DNA of 64,000 nucleotides from Alloalcanivorax dieselolei B5 (GCF_000300005.1 NC_018691.1:2170001-2234000), one strand, 5' to 3'. Shown: positions 19,250 to 28,378, numbered from the stretch's first letter. The notes: generated by a model not told the origin, from the letters alone. A program made the numbers and translations.

Positions 19250-19987
19250 TCAGGACAGGATCAGTCCGCCGTCCACCACCAGGGTCTGGCCGCGAATGTA
19301 GTCCGCCAGGGGGGAAGCCAGAAACAGCGCGGCGCCGGCCATATCCGCCGGGGTGCCAAGGCGCCCGGCGGGAATATTGGCCAGAGAGGCCTCCAGACGT
19401 TTGGGGTTTTCCGTGGTGACGCTGGTTAGCTTGGTGGCGACCAGCCCTGGGGCGATGCCGTTTACCGAGATGCCATCCGAAGCCCAGGCTTCCCCAAGCG
19501 TGCGAACCAACGCCACGGCGCCGGCCTTGGAAGCATTGTAGGCGGGATTGCCGCGGGTGGAATGGAAGGCGGCAGTGGAACTGACCACGATCATGCTGCC
19601 CCGGCTTTCGTGCAACATGGAATGAAACTTCATGGCACAGGCGCGCAGGCTATCGAGGTTGACCGCGATCACTTTGTCCCAGCCTTCTCGCTCGAACTCA
19701 CCGCGTCGATAAATCACCGTGCCCTGACATTGAATCAGAATATCGAGTTGAGAGAAGCCGGGAGTGAGGCGTTCAATGGCGTCCATGTCGGAGACATCCA
19801 CCTGGGAGTAGCCCAGACCGTCAAGATCGGACCCTTCGTCATCGGCGTAATCGCCGGCGCTGGCACGGGTGCCCCAGACGTGCACATCGGCACCACGCCG
19901 GCGGAATGCCTGAGCGATGCCGTTACCGATACCGCTGGATCCGCCCACCACCAAAACGGTTTTCCCGCTGAAATCCAGATCATTCAT
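19250..19987 (-). CDS. Short-chain dehydrogenase/reductase
   Basis: This 245-residue NAD(P)-dependent oxidoreductase has the cofactor motif VGGSSGIG at residue 14, catalytic serine in VVSSTAAF near residue 135, the YNASKAG active-site pair near 149 and PG...T after it. The ATG at 19987 follows GTGGAGAACGAT, a usable ribosome site; a GTG four codons upstream is possible. It lies between the kinase-like gene and the ACAD11-like gene, so it may oxidise the 3-hydroxyacyl-CoA made by that pathway. The substrate is not proven. Confidence 0.9.
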   Translation of the reverse strand: MNDLDFSGKTVLVVGGSSGIGNGIAQAFRRRGADVHVWGTRASAGDYADDEGSDLDGLGYSQVDVSDMDAIERLTPGFSQLDILIQCQGTVIYRRGEFEREGWDKVIAVNLDSLRACAMKFHSMLHESRGSMIVVSSTAAFHSTRGNPAYNASKAGAVALVRTLGEAWASDGISVNGIAPGLVATKLTSVTTENPKRLEASLANIPAGRLGTPADMAGAALFLASPLADYIRGQTLVVDGGLILS

Positions 19988-20013
19988 ATCGTTCTCCACT
20001 TTATGCCGAGATG

Positions 20014-21051
20014 TCAGGAGATCCAGCCCAGAGCGCGCTCGAACAGCGTAATAGTGCGGTTATGCAGGCGCTCGCCGGTTTCCATCGGCGCCTTGCCGGC
20101 ACAGGCGCGGGCGTAGGTGCCCTCCAGGATCAGGCCGAGCTTGTAGCAGGCCAGCACGCCGTACCATTCGATGTGGCTGAGATCGCGACCACTGCGGGTG
20201 CGGTAGTGTTCGATCATCGCTTGCCGGTCAGGAAAGGCCGCAGCCAATGAGTCGCCTTCCTGATTGATCCGCAGATCCAGGTGATCCGGGGTGGTGGCCA
20301 GCAGCCAGCCAAGGTCGATAAGCGGATCGCCGATGGTGGTCAGTTCCCAGTCGACAATGGCGGCCAGTTCCGGACGGTCATGGCAGTAAAGCACGTTGGC
20401 GAGATGGTAGTCGCCATGAATGATGCCGGGCTGAAATGTGTCGGGCCGATGACGCTCCAACCATTGGCCGACGCGATCCACGCCGGGAATACCATCGGCA
20501 CCGGGCCATTCGGAAAAAGCCTGATAGCTTTCCAACTGGGCGCGCCAGCGCGGTACCTGACGTTCCAGAAAGCCTTCGGGCTTGCCGAAGCCGCTCAGTC
20601 CGACTTTTTCGTAATCCACCGCGCCGAGAGCGGTAATCCCTTCCACCAGGGACAGGCCCATGCGGTGCACCTGGTCGGCGCTGGCGCCGTGGGACTCAGG
20701 AAAATCACAAGTGGCGTTGAAGCCGTCGATGGGCTCCATCAAATAGAACGCAACGCCAATCACGTCTTCTTCGGGGCAGGCGGCCAGCAGGCGCGGGTGA
20801 GGCACGTTGGTATCGGCCAGCGCGGCGAGTAAACGCATTTCCCGCCGCATGGTGTCGTTGGAATTGGCGCGTAGATGGCGGGGAGGGCGGCGCAGCACAT
20901 AGTCCTTGCCGTGACGTTGGAAGCGCAACAGAAGATTCTGGGTGCCGCCGGCTAGCGGCAGGGGATTCTCGATATCGCCTTTGCCCAGACCCTGCTGTTC
21001 CATCCAGGTGTTCAGTGCCCGCAGATCGACGAGCGATTGCCAGTCCTTCAT
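20014..21051 (-). CDS. Phosphotransferase family protein (APH/ACAD10-kinase type)
   Basis: This 345-residue kinase-like protein has the APH fold: a nucleotide-loop region (LPLAGGTQNLLLRFQRHGKDYVLRRPP near residue 25), the catalytic HGDYHLANVL loop near residue 210 and the metal-binding DWELTTIGDPLIDLGWLL. This is the kinase type fused to acyl-CoA dehydrogenase in ACAD10/11 and found as LvaA in levulinate catabolism, where it phosphorylates 4-hydroxyacyl-CoA. ATG 21051 starts the family-like part; a TTG 33 bases upstream is an alternative. It is first in the operon with the SDR and dehydrogenase. Confidence 0.88.
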   Translation of the reverse strand: MKDWQSLVDLRALNTWMEQQGLGKGDIENPLPLAGGTQNLLLRFQRHGKDYVLRRPPRHLRANSNDTMRREMRLLAALADTNVPHPRLLAACPEEDVIGVAFYLMEPIDGFNATCDFPESHGASADQVHRMGLSLVEGITALGAVDYEKVGLSGFGKPEGFLERQVPRWRAQLESYQAFSEWPGADGIPGVDRVGQWLERHRPDTFQPGIIHGDYHLANVLYCHDRPELAAIVDWELTTIGDPLIDLGWLLATTPDHLDLRINQEGDSLAAAFPDRQAMIEHYRTRSGRDLSHIEWYGVLACYKLGLILEGTYARACAGKAPMETGERLHNRTITLFERALGWIS

Positions 21052-21333
21052 TCCGCACCCACCGTTGTTCTGGTTATGAGTCAATAGAGTAGCAGTGTCT
21101 CGACGTTGGGCGGCATCGTCGGAAGCGACGAAGCTGTTCTCCTGGCGGAAGCAGGCGCTGCTAAAGAAAAGGGTTCAGCGAGGAATAACGGGAATGGGGC
21201 TCTCCGTTCAGACCCGCATCGAGTGAACCGCGGCACTTTGGGCTCCACCCAACAACGCCGCTCGGCTGCCCGTGATGCGGAGTGATTTCGCTTCCCTTAA
21301 CGAAAAAGGGCGATGAATAATCGTCCGATGAAT

Positions 21334-22155
21334 TTATTCCGCCGTGGCGATCAAACGGCGGGCCCGTTGAATCACCGGCTCATCCACCATCTGTCCGTCC
21401 AACTGGAAAGTGGCGCCGTGTTCGGCGACGCCGTCCACCACCCGACGGGCCCATGCCAGTTGCTCGCTGGTGGGGGAAAACGCCCGCCGCACCGGTTCGA
21501 TCTGCCCGGGATGAATGCAGAGCATACCGGTGAACCCCATTTGCGCGGCACGCAACGCCACCGCTGCCACTTTTTCCGTATTACGGAAATCCGGCTCCAC
21601 GCTTTCCACCGGGCCGGCCAGACGGTTCAGCCGGCTGTGCAGGATCAGTTGCGCACGGCACTGATCCAGGACGGTAACGGCGCCTGCGCTGCCGGCTTCC
21701 GCGCCCAGATCCAGACTCAGATCCAAGGCCCCAAAGGTGAGCCGTTCGATGCCATCGCAGGCGGCGATGTGCGGAATGTTAATCACGCCGCGCACGCTTT
21801 CCACCAGTGGCCACAGCGCCTTGCCGTCAATGCGGGCACGCTGAACATCCTCGGCGCTTTCGGTTTTCGGCAGCATGATGCCGTGCACCGCATCGGCTTG
21901 GGCACACAGGGCAAGATCCGCCGCGAAGTGGTCGGTGCTGGCGCCATTCACGCGCACGAACACGGGGGGCGTGGCGTGCTCGAGGAAGTCGGCCAGGGCT
22001 TGGCGGGCCTCGGCTTTATCCGTTTCCGACACCGCATCTTCAAGATCGATGATCACCAGGTCCGCGCCGCTGGCCTGGGCCTTGGCCACCCGCTCCAGAC
22101 GGGTGGCGGGCACGAACAGCATGGTGCGGGCATCACGGGAAGCGCGTGCGGCCAT
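21334..22155 (-). CDS. ccl: CitE/HpcH-family lyase, probable (S)-citramalyl-CoA lyase
   Basis: This 273-residue TIM-barrel protein of the CitE-like family has RTMLFVPATRLERVAKA at the start, the metal/substrate segment LVIIDLEDAV near residue 34 and FVRVNG near 67, then GFTGMLCIHPGQIEPV near 208. Such enzymes split acyl-CoA carboxylates such as citramalyl-CoA into acetyl-CoA and pyruvate. It follows the CoA-transferase by one base and ends an operon holding a hydratase of the itaconyl-CoA type. This matches the ich...ict-ccl set of Pseudomonas aeruginosa. Malyl-CoA or another 3-hydroxy-3-methyl acyl-CoA remains possible. Confidence 0.75.
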   Translation of the reverse strand: MAARASRDARTMLFVPATRLERVAKAQASGADLVIIDLEDAVSETDKAEARQALADFLEHATPPVFVRVNGASTDHFAADLALCAQADAVHGIMLPKTESAEDVQRARIDGKALWPLVESVRGVINIPHIAACDGIERLTFGALDLSLDLGAEAGSAGAVTVLDQCRAQLILHSRLNRLAGPVESVEPDFRNTEKVAAVALRAAQMGFTGMLCIHPGQIEPVRRAFSPTSEQLAWARRVVDGVAEHGATFQLDGQMVDEPVIQRARRLIATAE

Positions 22156-22156
22156 C

Positions 22157-23353
22157 TCAGATTACTCCCGCCTGTTGGAATTGTTCGATGTCGCCGTCAG
22201 CGTAGCCCAATTCGGTAAGAATGGCCGCGCTGTGTTCCCCCAGATCCGGTACTGCGTCCATGCGCGGTTCGAAAGCATTGCTGGCTCCGGGAGGAAGCAA
22301 GGCCGGCAGCGGCCCCTTGGGACTGCCAATCTCGGTCCAGCGCTGCCGGGCGGCCAGTTGCGGGTGCCGCCAGACGCCGTGCATATCGTTGACATGGGCA
22401 TTGGCAATGCGCGCGTCGTCGAGGCGGCGAATGACTTCCTCGGCGTCCAGCTCCGCGAAGACGCCAAGGATCAATGATTTTAGCGCTGCCCGGTTATGCA
22501 CCCGTTGGGAATTGGAAGCGAAACGTTCATCGTCGGCCAGTTCCGCCTGTAGCAGCACCTGTTCGCAGAACACTCGCCATTCCCGTTCATTCTGCAGCCC
22601 CAGCATCACGGTGCCGCCATCGCCGGTGTCGAATGGGCCGTAAGGATAGATAGTAGCGTGGGCGGCACCGGTGCGCGGCGGCGGTTCGGCGCCTTCGAAC
22701 GCGTAGTAGAGCGGGTAGTTCATCCATTCCACCAGACTCTCCAGCATGGAGACGTCGATACGACTGCCTTTGCTGGTGCTCTGGCGCAGCAGCAGAGCGT
22801 TGAGAATATGAGTGTAGGCGTACATACCGGCGGAAATGTCAGCGATGGAACAACCGGCCTTGGCCATGTCGTCCGAGGTGCCGGTGACGGACAGGAAGCC
22901 ACCCTCGCTCTGGATCAGAAGATCGTAGGCTTTCTTATCCTGGTAAGGACCGCCTTCGCCGTAACCGGAAATGTCGCAAACGATCAGTTTGGGGAAACGC
23001 TCATGCAGGGCGTCGAACGACAGTCCGAGGCGGGCGGCGGCGCCGGGAGCCAGGTTCTGCACCAGCACGTCGGCCTGTTCAAGCAGGCGTTCCAGTACCG
23101 GTGTGGCGGTATCGTGTTTCAGATCCAGCGTCAGGCTTTCCTTGGAGCGGTTGGTCCAGACAAAGTGGGAAGCCAGGCCGTGGACCCGTTCATCATAGCC
23201 ACGGGCGAAGTCGCCGACGCCGGGGCGCTCCACCTTGATCACCCGCGCGCCCATGTCCGCCAATTGGCGGGTACAGAACGGCGCGGCGATGGCATGCTCC
23301 AGGCTGACCACGGTAATGCCGTCCAGGGGCCGGGGCGAAACGGTAGTACTCAT
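22157..23353 (-). CDS. ict: CaiB/BaiF (family III) CoA-transferase, probable itaconate CoA-transferase
   Basis: This 398-residue protein is a class III CoA-transferase: LDGITVVSLEHAIAAPFCTRQLADMGARVIKVERP at the start, then the catalytic aspartate in KKAYDLLIQSEGG near residue 165. The ATG at 23353 gives MSTTVSPRPLDG, the normal start, whereas further upstream codons add an unlikely arginine-rich piece. It would move CoA from succinyl-CoA to a dicarboxylate. The neighbours (CitE-type lyase one base after, MmgE/PrpD, acyl-CoA dehydrogenase and MaoC-type hydratase before) fit the itaconate operon of P. aeruginosa. Substrate is inferred from that synteny. Confidence 0.75.
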   Translation of the reverse strand: MSTTVSPRPLDGITVVSLEHAIAAPFCTRQLADMGARVIKVERPGVGDFARGYDERVHGLASHFVWTNRSKESLTLDLKHDTATPVLERLLEQADVLVQNLAPGAAARLGLSFDALHERFPKLIVCDISGYGEGGPYQDKKAYDLLIQSEGGFLSVTGTSDDMAKAGCSIADISAGMYAYTHILNALLLRQSTSKGSRIDVSMLESLVEWMNYPLYYAFEGAEPPPRTGAAHATIYPYGPFDTGDGGTVMLGLQNEREWRVFCEQVLLQAELADDERFASNSQRVHNRAALKSLILGVFAELDAEEVIRRLDDARIANAHVNDMHGVWRHPQLAARQRWTEIGSPKGPLPALLPPGASNAFEPRMDAVPDLGEHSAAILTELGYADGDIEQFQQAGVI

Positions 23354-23421
23354 TCTTGTGCTCCTACAGCTGCGATGGGCGCTTTCTCTGGCAAGGGCAG
23401 GTCGGCGGCCCGCAATTCGAA

Positions 23422-24774
23422 TCAAATCAGGGGAGTGACGTTGTCGGCGTTGTGCAGCGTCCAGACCCGTTCGATGGCGGCGCCCATGGCGTCCTCGGAA
23501 AGGGTACCGGCGAAACGCGCCAGACGGCGGAACTTATCTTCCAGTTCCGCCCGGCTGAGGGTATTGCCGGGGTCACCTTTGGGTTCATCGATACTGCCGT
23601 GCAGGGTACGGCCGTCCCGCGTGACCACATCCACCCGGCCGAGCCAGCGCGCCGGGTAGGCGTTATCCACCTCCGCATCCAGCTGCATCGTGACCTTGTC
23701 ACGAAACGCGGCGACCGCGGCATCGTCCAGCGGGATCTGGTGGAACTCCGCCAGACCGGCATGGCCGTGCAGCGCAATCAGGCCCAGCACCGTTCCCATG
23801 GAAAACTTGGCCTGGTGGATGGTGGCGGGAACATCCACGCGGCCGAGTACATCGATGGCGCCCTGGTGCACCCGGGCGGTGACGGATTCGATGTCGTCCG
23901 CCTTGAGGTCGTGCTCCCGCATGACCGCCAGCAGGGCGTCCGCCGCCGGGTGAGTATGGCGGCAGGAAGCGTGGAACTTGAACGAGGTTTCCGACAGCGC
24001 CCAGCGTTCACCGAGGCGGTCATTGAGAAAACGGGAATCGGCATCCCGGGACAAACCGGCGGCGAGCCCTTGATCGCCTTCGAGGATATTGCGCGCTCCG
24101 GTCAGCCCGTCGGCGGTGAGACAGGCGGCCAGCACGCCATCCGCTGCTGCCTTGGCGGTGTGCAGTTGTTTGGAGTCGGCGGCGTCGCGCAGGAATTCCC
24201 ATAAGCCCGAGGCCTGGGTGCCGGCGCTGCCCAGCAGGTTGATGAAACCGTCCCGGTCCAGTCCCAGAATTTTGCCGGCGGCCACCGCCGCCGCCAAGGT
24301 ACCGACAGTGCCGGTGGTATGGAAAATGCGATAGTGGGAGCGGCCGAGAAATTCGCCGATGCGAATGCCGGCCTCGTAACCGGCCACCGAGGCGACGATC
24401 AAATCACGGCCGTTTTTGCCCTGTTCCTGAGCCATCGCCAGGGCGGCGGGGAACACCACCGTGGCCGGGTGCAGTACCGAGCTGTTGTGCAGATCGTCCT
24501 GTTCCACCACATGGGAAGCGGCACCGTTAACCAGCGCGGCGAAGTAGGCGGAAGTGTCGGTGCCGTCCACCAGATTCCGGGCCGGGCCGGAGGCGGGGCC
24601 CATGCGCCGTGCGTAACCGGCGAACAGAGGGATCGGGTGTTGACCGCTGCCGGCGATCAGGGATGCCAGCCAGTCGAGGAACAGGTCCTCGGTGCGGGCT
24701 ACCACCGCTTCCGGCAGATCCTCATAGCGCAGCTCGGCGAGAAACAAGGCCAGGGCCCGGGTTGCGTCGCTCAT
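23422..24774 (-). CDS. MmgE/PrpD family protein
   Basis: This 450-residue protein is of the MmgE/PrpD fold, which includes 2-methylcitrate dehydratase, cis-aconitate decarboxylase and iminodisuccinate epimerase. Visible family parts are LFLDWLASLIAGSG (residue 30), HVVEQDDLHNSSVLHPATVVFPAALA (residue 87) and FKFHASCRHTHPAADALL (residue 268). Members act on small branched or tricarboxylic acids without a cofactor. An MmgE/PrpD gene also sits in the P. aeruginosa itaconate cluster next to ict. Here it may isomerise or dehydrate a related dicarboxylate. The exact reaction is unknown. Confidence 0.85.
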   Translation of the reverse strand: MSDATRALALFLAELRYEDLPEAVVARTEDLFLDWLASLIAGSGQHPIPLFAGYARRMGPASGPARNLVDGTDTSAYFAALVNGAASHVVEQDDLHNSSVLHPATVVFPAALAMAQEQGKNGRDLIVASVAGYEAGIRIGEFLGRSHYRIFHTTGTVGTLAAAVAAGKILGLDRDGFINLLGSAGTQASGLWEFLRDAADSKQLHTAKAAADGVLAACLTADGLTGARNILEGDQGLAAGLSRDADSRFLNDRLGERWALSETSFKFHASCRHTHPAADALLAVMREHDLKADDIESVTARVHQGAIDVLGRVDVPATIHQAKFSMGTVLGLIALHGHAGLAEFHQIPLDDAAVAAFRDKVTMQLDAEVDNAYPARWLGRVDVVTRDGRTLHGSIDEPKGDPGNTLSRAELEDKFRRLARFAGTLSEDAMGAAIERVWTLHNADNVTPLI

Positions 24775-24797
24775 GTTCGCTCCTTGGAAAGACCGTA

Positions 24798-25961
24798 TTA
24801 GAAGGACCGTGGCAGGTCGAGCAGATGCTCGGCCACGTAAGAGAGAATCAGGTTGGTGGAAATCGGGGCCACCTGGTACAGGCGGGTTTCACGGAATTTC
24901 CGTTCCACGTCGTATTCGCAGGCGAAGCCGAAACCGCCGTGGGTTTGCAGGCACACGTTGGCGGCTTCCCAGGACGCCTTGGCCGCCAGGTATTTGGCCA
25001 TGTTGGCGGCGGCACCGGCATTGAGGCCGGAATCGTACTGCTCACAGGCCCGCCAGCGCATTAGGTCGGCGGCCTCCACTTCGATGTGCGCTTCGGCAAT
25101 GGGGAACTGAATGCCCTGGTTCTTGCCGATCGGGCGGCCGAACACCTCCCGGTCACAGGCGTAGCGGCTGGCCTTGTCGATGAACCAGCGGCCATCACCG
25201 ATGCACTCCGCGGCGATCAGCGTGCGCTCGGCGTTGAGGCCATCAAGGATATAGCGGAAGCCTTTGCCTTCCTCGCCGATCAGCGCCTCGGCGGGAATTT
25301 CCAGATTGTCGAAGAACAACTCATTGGTGACGTGATGCACCATGTTGGCGATGGGCTGGACCGTCATGCCATTGCCGATGGCCTGATGCAGATCCACCAG
25401 AAAGATGGACATACCGTCGGTTTTTTTCTTCACCTGATCCAACGGCGTGGTGCGCGCCAACAGGATCATCAGGTCGGAATGCTGAATGCGGGAGATCCAC
25501 ACTTTCTGGCCGTTGATCACATAACGATCGCCCTTGCGCACCGCGGTGGTCTTGATCTTGGTGGTGTCGGTGCCGGTGGTCGGCTCGGTGACCCCCATGG
25601 ACTGCAGGCGCAGCTCGCCGCGGGCGATACGCGGCAGATAATGATCCTTTTGCTCTGCGGAACCGTTGCGCAGCAGCGTGAACATGTTGTACATCTGACC
25701 ATGCACGGTGCCGGAGTTGCCGCCGCAGCGATTCACTTCTTCCAGAATCACCGAGGCTTCCGCCAGCCCCAGACCGGAACCGCCGTACTCCTCCGGGATC
25801 ATCGCCGCGAGCCATCCGGCCTGGGTCAGCGCGGTAACGAACTCTTCCGGGAAGTCCTGGCGTTCGTCGACGCCGCGCCAATAGGCGTCGTCGAATCCGG
25901 CGCACAGGCCGCGCACACCGTCGCGGATGGCATCCAGGGCTTCTTTATCGTACTGAATCAT
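24798..25961 (-). CDS. Acyl-CoA dehydrogenase of the itaconate-type operon
   Basis: This 387-residue acyl-CoA dehydrogenase has the usual segments: MIPEEYGGSGLGLAEAS near residue 54, LQSMGVTEPTTGTDTTKIKT near residue 115, YVINGQKVWISR near 145 and CLQTHGGFGFACEYDVERKFRE near the end. The TEPTTGTDTTK form matches a subgroup seen beside itaconate and CoA-transferase genes. Its ATG shares one base with the stop of the hydratase gene (TAATG). It probably desaturates a branched short-chain acyl-CoA or dicarboxylyl-CoA feeding the hydratase and lyase. The substrate is inferred. Confidence 0.88.
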   Translation of the reverse strand: MIQYDKEALDAIRDGVRGLCAGFDDAYWRGVDERQDFPEEFVTALTQAGWLAAMIPEEYGGSGLGLAEASVILEEVNRCGGNSGTVHGQMYNMFTLLRNGSAEQKDHYLPRIARGELRLQSMGVTEPTTGTDTTKIKTTAVRKGDRYVINGQKVWISRIQHSDLMILLARTTPLDQVKKKTDGMSIFLVDLHQAIGNGMTVQPIANMVHHVTNELFFDNLEIPAEALIGEEGKGFRYILDGLNAERTLIAAECIGDGRWFIDKASRYACDREVFGRPIGKNQGIQFPIAEAHIEVEAADLMRWRACEQYDSGLNAGAAANMAKYLAAKASWEAANVCLQTHGGFGFACEYDVERKFRETRLYQVAPISTNLILSYVAEHLLDLPRSF

Positions 25962-26797
25962 TAACGGGTCTCCTCGAATTCAACTTCACCGACATGGGCC
26001 TGGCCCTGTTCGTTGCCGGCCATGACCCGGGCAACCCCGGGGGACTCAATAACACCGCCGACCTGAAAAGGCTCAGGCGCGATCAACGGACGCATGCCCC
26101 GATAGCGGAATACCTTGGCGATTTTGTCCGGATTGGCCTGGTCAAACGCTCGCATCACCAGGGTGGCGATCAAAGGTCCGTGTACCACCAAGCCCGGATA
26201 GCCTTCTTCACCGGTGGTGTAGGGCCAGTCGTAATGGATGCGGTGGGAGTTGAAGGTCACCGCGGAATAGCGGAACAGCAGGGTGGCTTCCGGTTCAATG
26301 GTATCGGCCCATTGCAGCGCCGGCATGGGCTCACCGATGGAGGCCTTCAGCGGTACCGGCTCACGGTAAACGATGTCCTGCCGCTCACTCACTTTCTCCT
26401 CGTCATCCTGGAGGTAGCGGTGCCGCACGGTAATGAAGGTGAGTGAGCCGCTGCGGCCGTGTTTTTCCTTGATGTCCTCGATCCGGCTGTGTCGCCGTGC
26501 TGGCACGCCGGCACGCAATGGGCTGTTGAAACGCACTTCGCCGCCGGCCCACATACGTTGGCAGTCGCGAATCGGCGGCAGGAAATCACCGGGGAGGGGA
26601 TGGCCGTCCGGCCCCAGGGTGTCCATGCCGGAAACCGGTTGAAAGAATGCCCACTGCCACAGATGGGGAAGGGGGTCTCCGCTGCTCAGGGGGGCACCGC
26701 CAAGTGTGGCGGTCACCCGGGCCAGGGCGTGAAGGTCCAGACTGTCGTCCTGGATCTGCTCCTTGCCCAGCCATTTATTCGCGTTATCCAAGGCCAT
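25961..26797 (-). CDS. ich: MaoC/HTD2-type hydratase, probable itaconyl-CoA hydratase
   Basis: This 278-residue protein is a double-hotdog enzyme of the mesaconyl-C4-CoA/itaconyl-CoA hydratase (HTD2) group. The amino part has WQWAFFQPVSGMDTLGPDGHP near residue 50, where these enzymes begin their substrate tunnel. The catalytic hotdog motif lies near residue 195: YSAVTFNSHRIHYDWPY followed by GYPGLVVHGPLIATLV. ATG 26797 has CGGAG about nine bases upstream; a TTG 15 bases earlier is the alternative. It opens a five-gene minus-strand operon ending in a citramalyl-type lyase, the P. aeruginosa ich-ict-ccl logic. A double GTATAC palindrome lies about 105 bases upstream. Confidence 0.78.
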   Translation of the reverse strand: MALDNANKWLGKEQIQDDSLDLHALARVTATLGGAPLSSGDPLPHLWQWAFFQPVSGMDTLGPDGHPLPGDFLPPIRDCQRMWAGGEVRFNSPLRAGVPARRHSRIEDIKEKHGRSGSLTFITVRHRYLQDDEEKVSERQDIVYREPVPLKASIGEPMPALQWADTIEPEATLLFRYSAVTFNSHRIHYDWPYTTGEEGYPGLVVHGPLIATLVMRAFDQANPDKIAKVFRYRGMRPLIAPEPFQVGGVIESPGVARVMAGNEQGQAHVGEVEFEETR

Positions 26798-27100
26798 GCG
26801 CAGGCTCCGCAATAGATAAAAACAGGCATATAAAAAAGAAATCGGACTACCCGTGGGCTCGGCAGGGGAGTCACATCAAGAGAAGGAACCGATTTGCTTT
26901 TGTATACGGTATACAGTATACATTGATCGCGCAACAGGAAAGCGAGCCTGTCATTCTCTGATCCCGACGGGTTTGGCGAAAAAGTACAGAGACGCGCCGA
27001 CGGCTCCCCGTCAGTGTCGGATTCGGCCAAGCAAGGCAGGCGCTAACAACAAATACCAATGGTGGACCGGCCCGGTCTGGTTCCACCGCGGAGGATAGTG
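26798..27100. promoter_or_regulatory. Divergent promoter region with two overlapping GTATAC palindromes
   Basis: The 303-base gap separates the hydratase operon (minus) from the AraC-type gene (plus). Bases 26901-26915 read TGTATACGGTATACA, a perfect 15-base palindrome, and 26908-26922 form a second, overlapping one with one mismatch. The 14 bases GTATACAGTATACA recur in the GntR/thioesterase gap at 36589-36602. This is best read as the operator of the GntR regulator encoded at 35788-36474. No other gene is visible here. Confidence 0.75.
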
Positions 27101-28165
27101 ATGAATATCCGGTTTGACGGCTCGGCGATGACCACCAGTCATACCATTTCCATTCATCATGTGGAGCAAATGCTGGCGGGTGCGTGCCGACACGGCGTGG
27201 ACCCGGAGCCGGTGATGCAACGTGCCGGGATCCCGGTGCGGTTGCTGAAATCACCATTGTCCCGCGTCTCCCAGGACCAGTACGCGCGGCTGATGTACCT
27301 GTTGCGGCGTGATCTTCGCGATGAATTCTTCGGCCTGTGCAGCCACCCGGTGCCATTGGGGGCCTTCGCTCATATGTGCCAAGACCTGATCCAGTGCGAA
27401 ACCCTTGGCGATGCCTTGCGTCGTGGTTTCACGTTTTATCATTTATTGCTGAAGGACTTTGTGCCGCGTCTTGTGGTGCAAGGGGAAACCGCCCATGTGT
27501 GTGTCCGTGACCAAGGTGACGAGCCAGCCTGTCTGAGCTACGCCAAACGCATGTTCATGTTCTTCACCTGGGGCCTGGCGTCCTGGCTGGCGGCACGACG
27601 GATTCCCTTGCAGCAGGTGAGCTATCAGGACATGGGTGATGGCAAAAGCAATCGCATCCATTTGATTTTCGACGCGCCGTTGAAGGCCAACGACAACTGC
27701 TTCGGCTTCACCTTCGAATCGCGCTGGCTGGAGTTGCCGGTGGTGCAGAACCGTTTGAGCCTGACCTCCTTTCTGCGCCAGGCACCGGCCAACCTGTTGG
27801 TGCGTTATCGGGACGAAACCTCCTGCAGCGAGCGGATTCGCCGGCTGCTGCGCCGTCATCTGAGTTCCGGATTGCCAACCTTGGAAGAAGTCGGCTCGGT
27901 GCTGGGTATGACCCCGCAAACCGTGCGCCGGCGCCTGCGCGATGAAGGCCAGTGTTATCAAGGGTTGAAGGACAATCTGCGTTGCGATGCGGCGATCGAG
28001 TATCTGTCGCGCCCGGACCTGAACCTGGTGGACGTGGCGTCAAAGCTGGGTTTTTCCGAACTGAGCACCTTCCATCGCGCGTTCAAGAAATGGACCGGCC
28101 TGCCGCCGGGAGAATACCGCTACACCCGACTAAGGGCGGCGCGCCCCTATCTGAATATGCAATGA
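27101..28165 (+). CDS. AraC-family regulator with arabinose-binding-like N domain
   Basis: This 354-residue transcription factor has a long amino ligand domain of the type shared with OruR/ArgR-like AraC proteins (HHVEQMLAGACRHGVDPEPVMQRAGIP near residue 18; FTWGLASWLAARRIPLQQVSY near residue 150) and the AraC DNA-binding domain at residues 245-345 (LPTLEEVGSVLGMTPQTVRRRLRDEG, then DVASKLGFSELSTFHRAFKKWTGLPPGEYR). GGAGG precedes the ATG at 27101, which beats an upstream GTG/ATG. It leads the plus-strand acyl-CoA operon and is divergent from the itaconate-type operon, so it may activate one or both. Confidence 0.92.
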   Translation: MNIRFDGSAMTTSHTISIHHVEQMLAGACRHGVDPEPVMQRAGIPVRLLKSPLSRVSQDQYARLMYLLRRDLRDEFFGLCSHPVPLGAFAHMCQDLIQCETLGDALRRGFTFYHLLLKDFVPRLVVQGETAHVCVRDQGDEPACLSYAKRMFMFFTWGLASWLAARRIPLQQVSYQDMGDGKSNRIHLIFDAPLKANDNCFGFTFESRWLELPVVQNRLSLTSFLRQAPANLLVRYRDETSCSERIRRLLRRHLSSGLPTLEEVGSVLGMTPQTVRRRLRDEGQCYQGLKDNLRCDAAIEYLSRPDLNLVDVASKLGFSELSTFHRAFKKWTGLPPGEYRYTRLRAARPYLNMQ

Positions 28166-28378
28166 AGACAAGTATGCAATGCGGAAGCCGGCTTGGCCAA
28201 ATCCATCACCGCTGGCGGTGCGCGGGGTGCCTTGGAGAACAGAATGGCCAATGGTTTTGATGGTGATGGCCATTGGTCGTGCAGCGGCCGTTGGGCATGC
28301 TGAGTACAACAAAAACAGTCAACGGCGTGGTCAGGCACGTGCGAAGCGTGTAAGGGTCCCTTGCCAAGGAGAATACCA

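Noticed and set aside
28150-28280. Direct repeat TATGCAATG twice (near 28157 and 28174) and an imperfect GGCCAATGG/CCATTGG dyad, considered as an AraC operator
   Set aside because: One copy overlaps the end of the AraC gene and the dyad is weak; I cannot separate it from chance.
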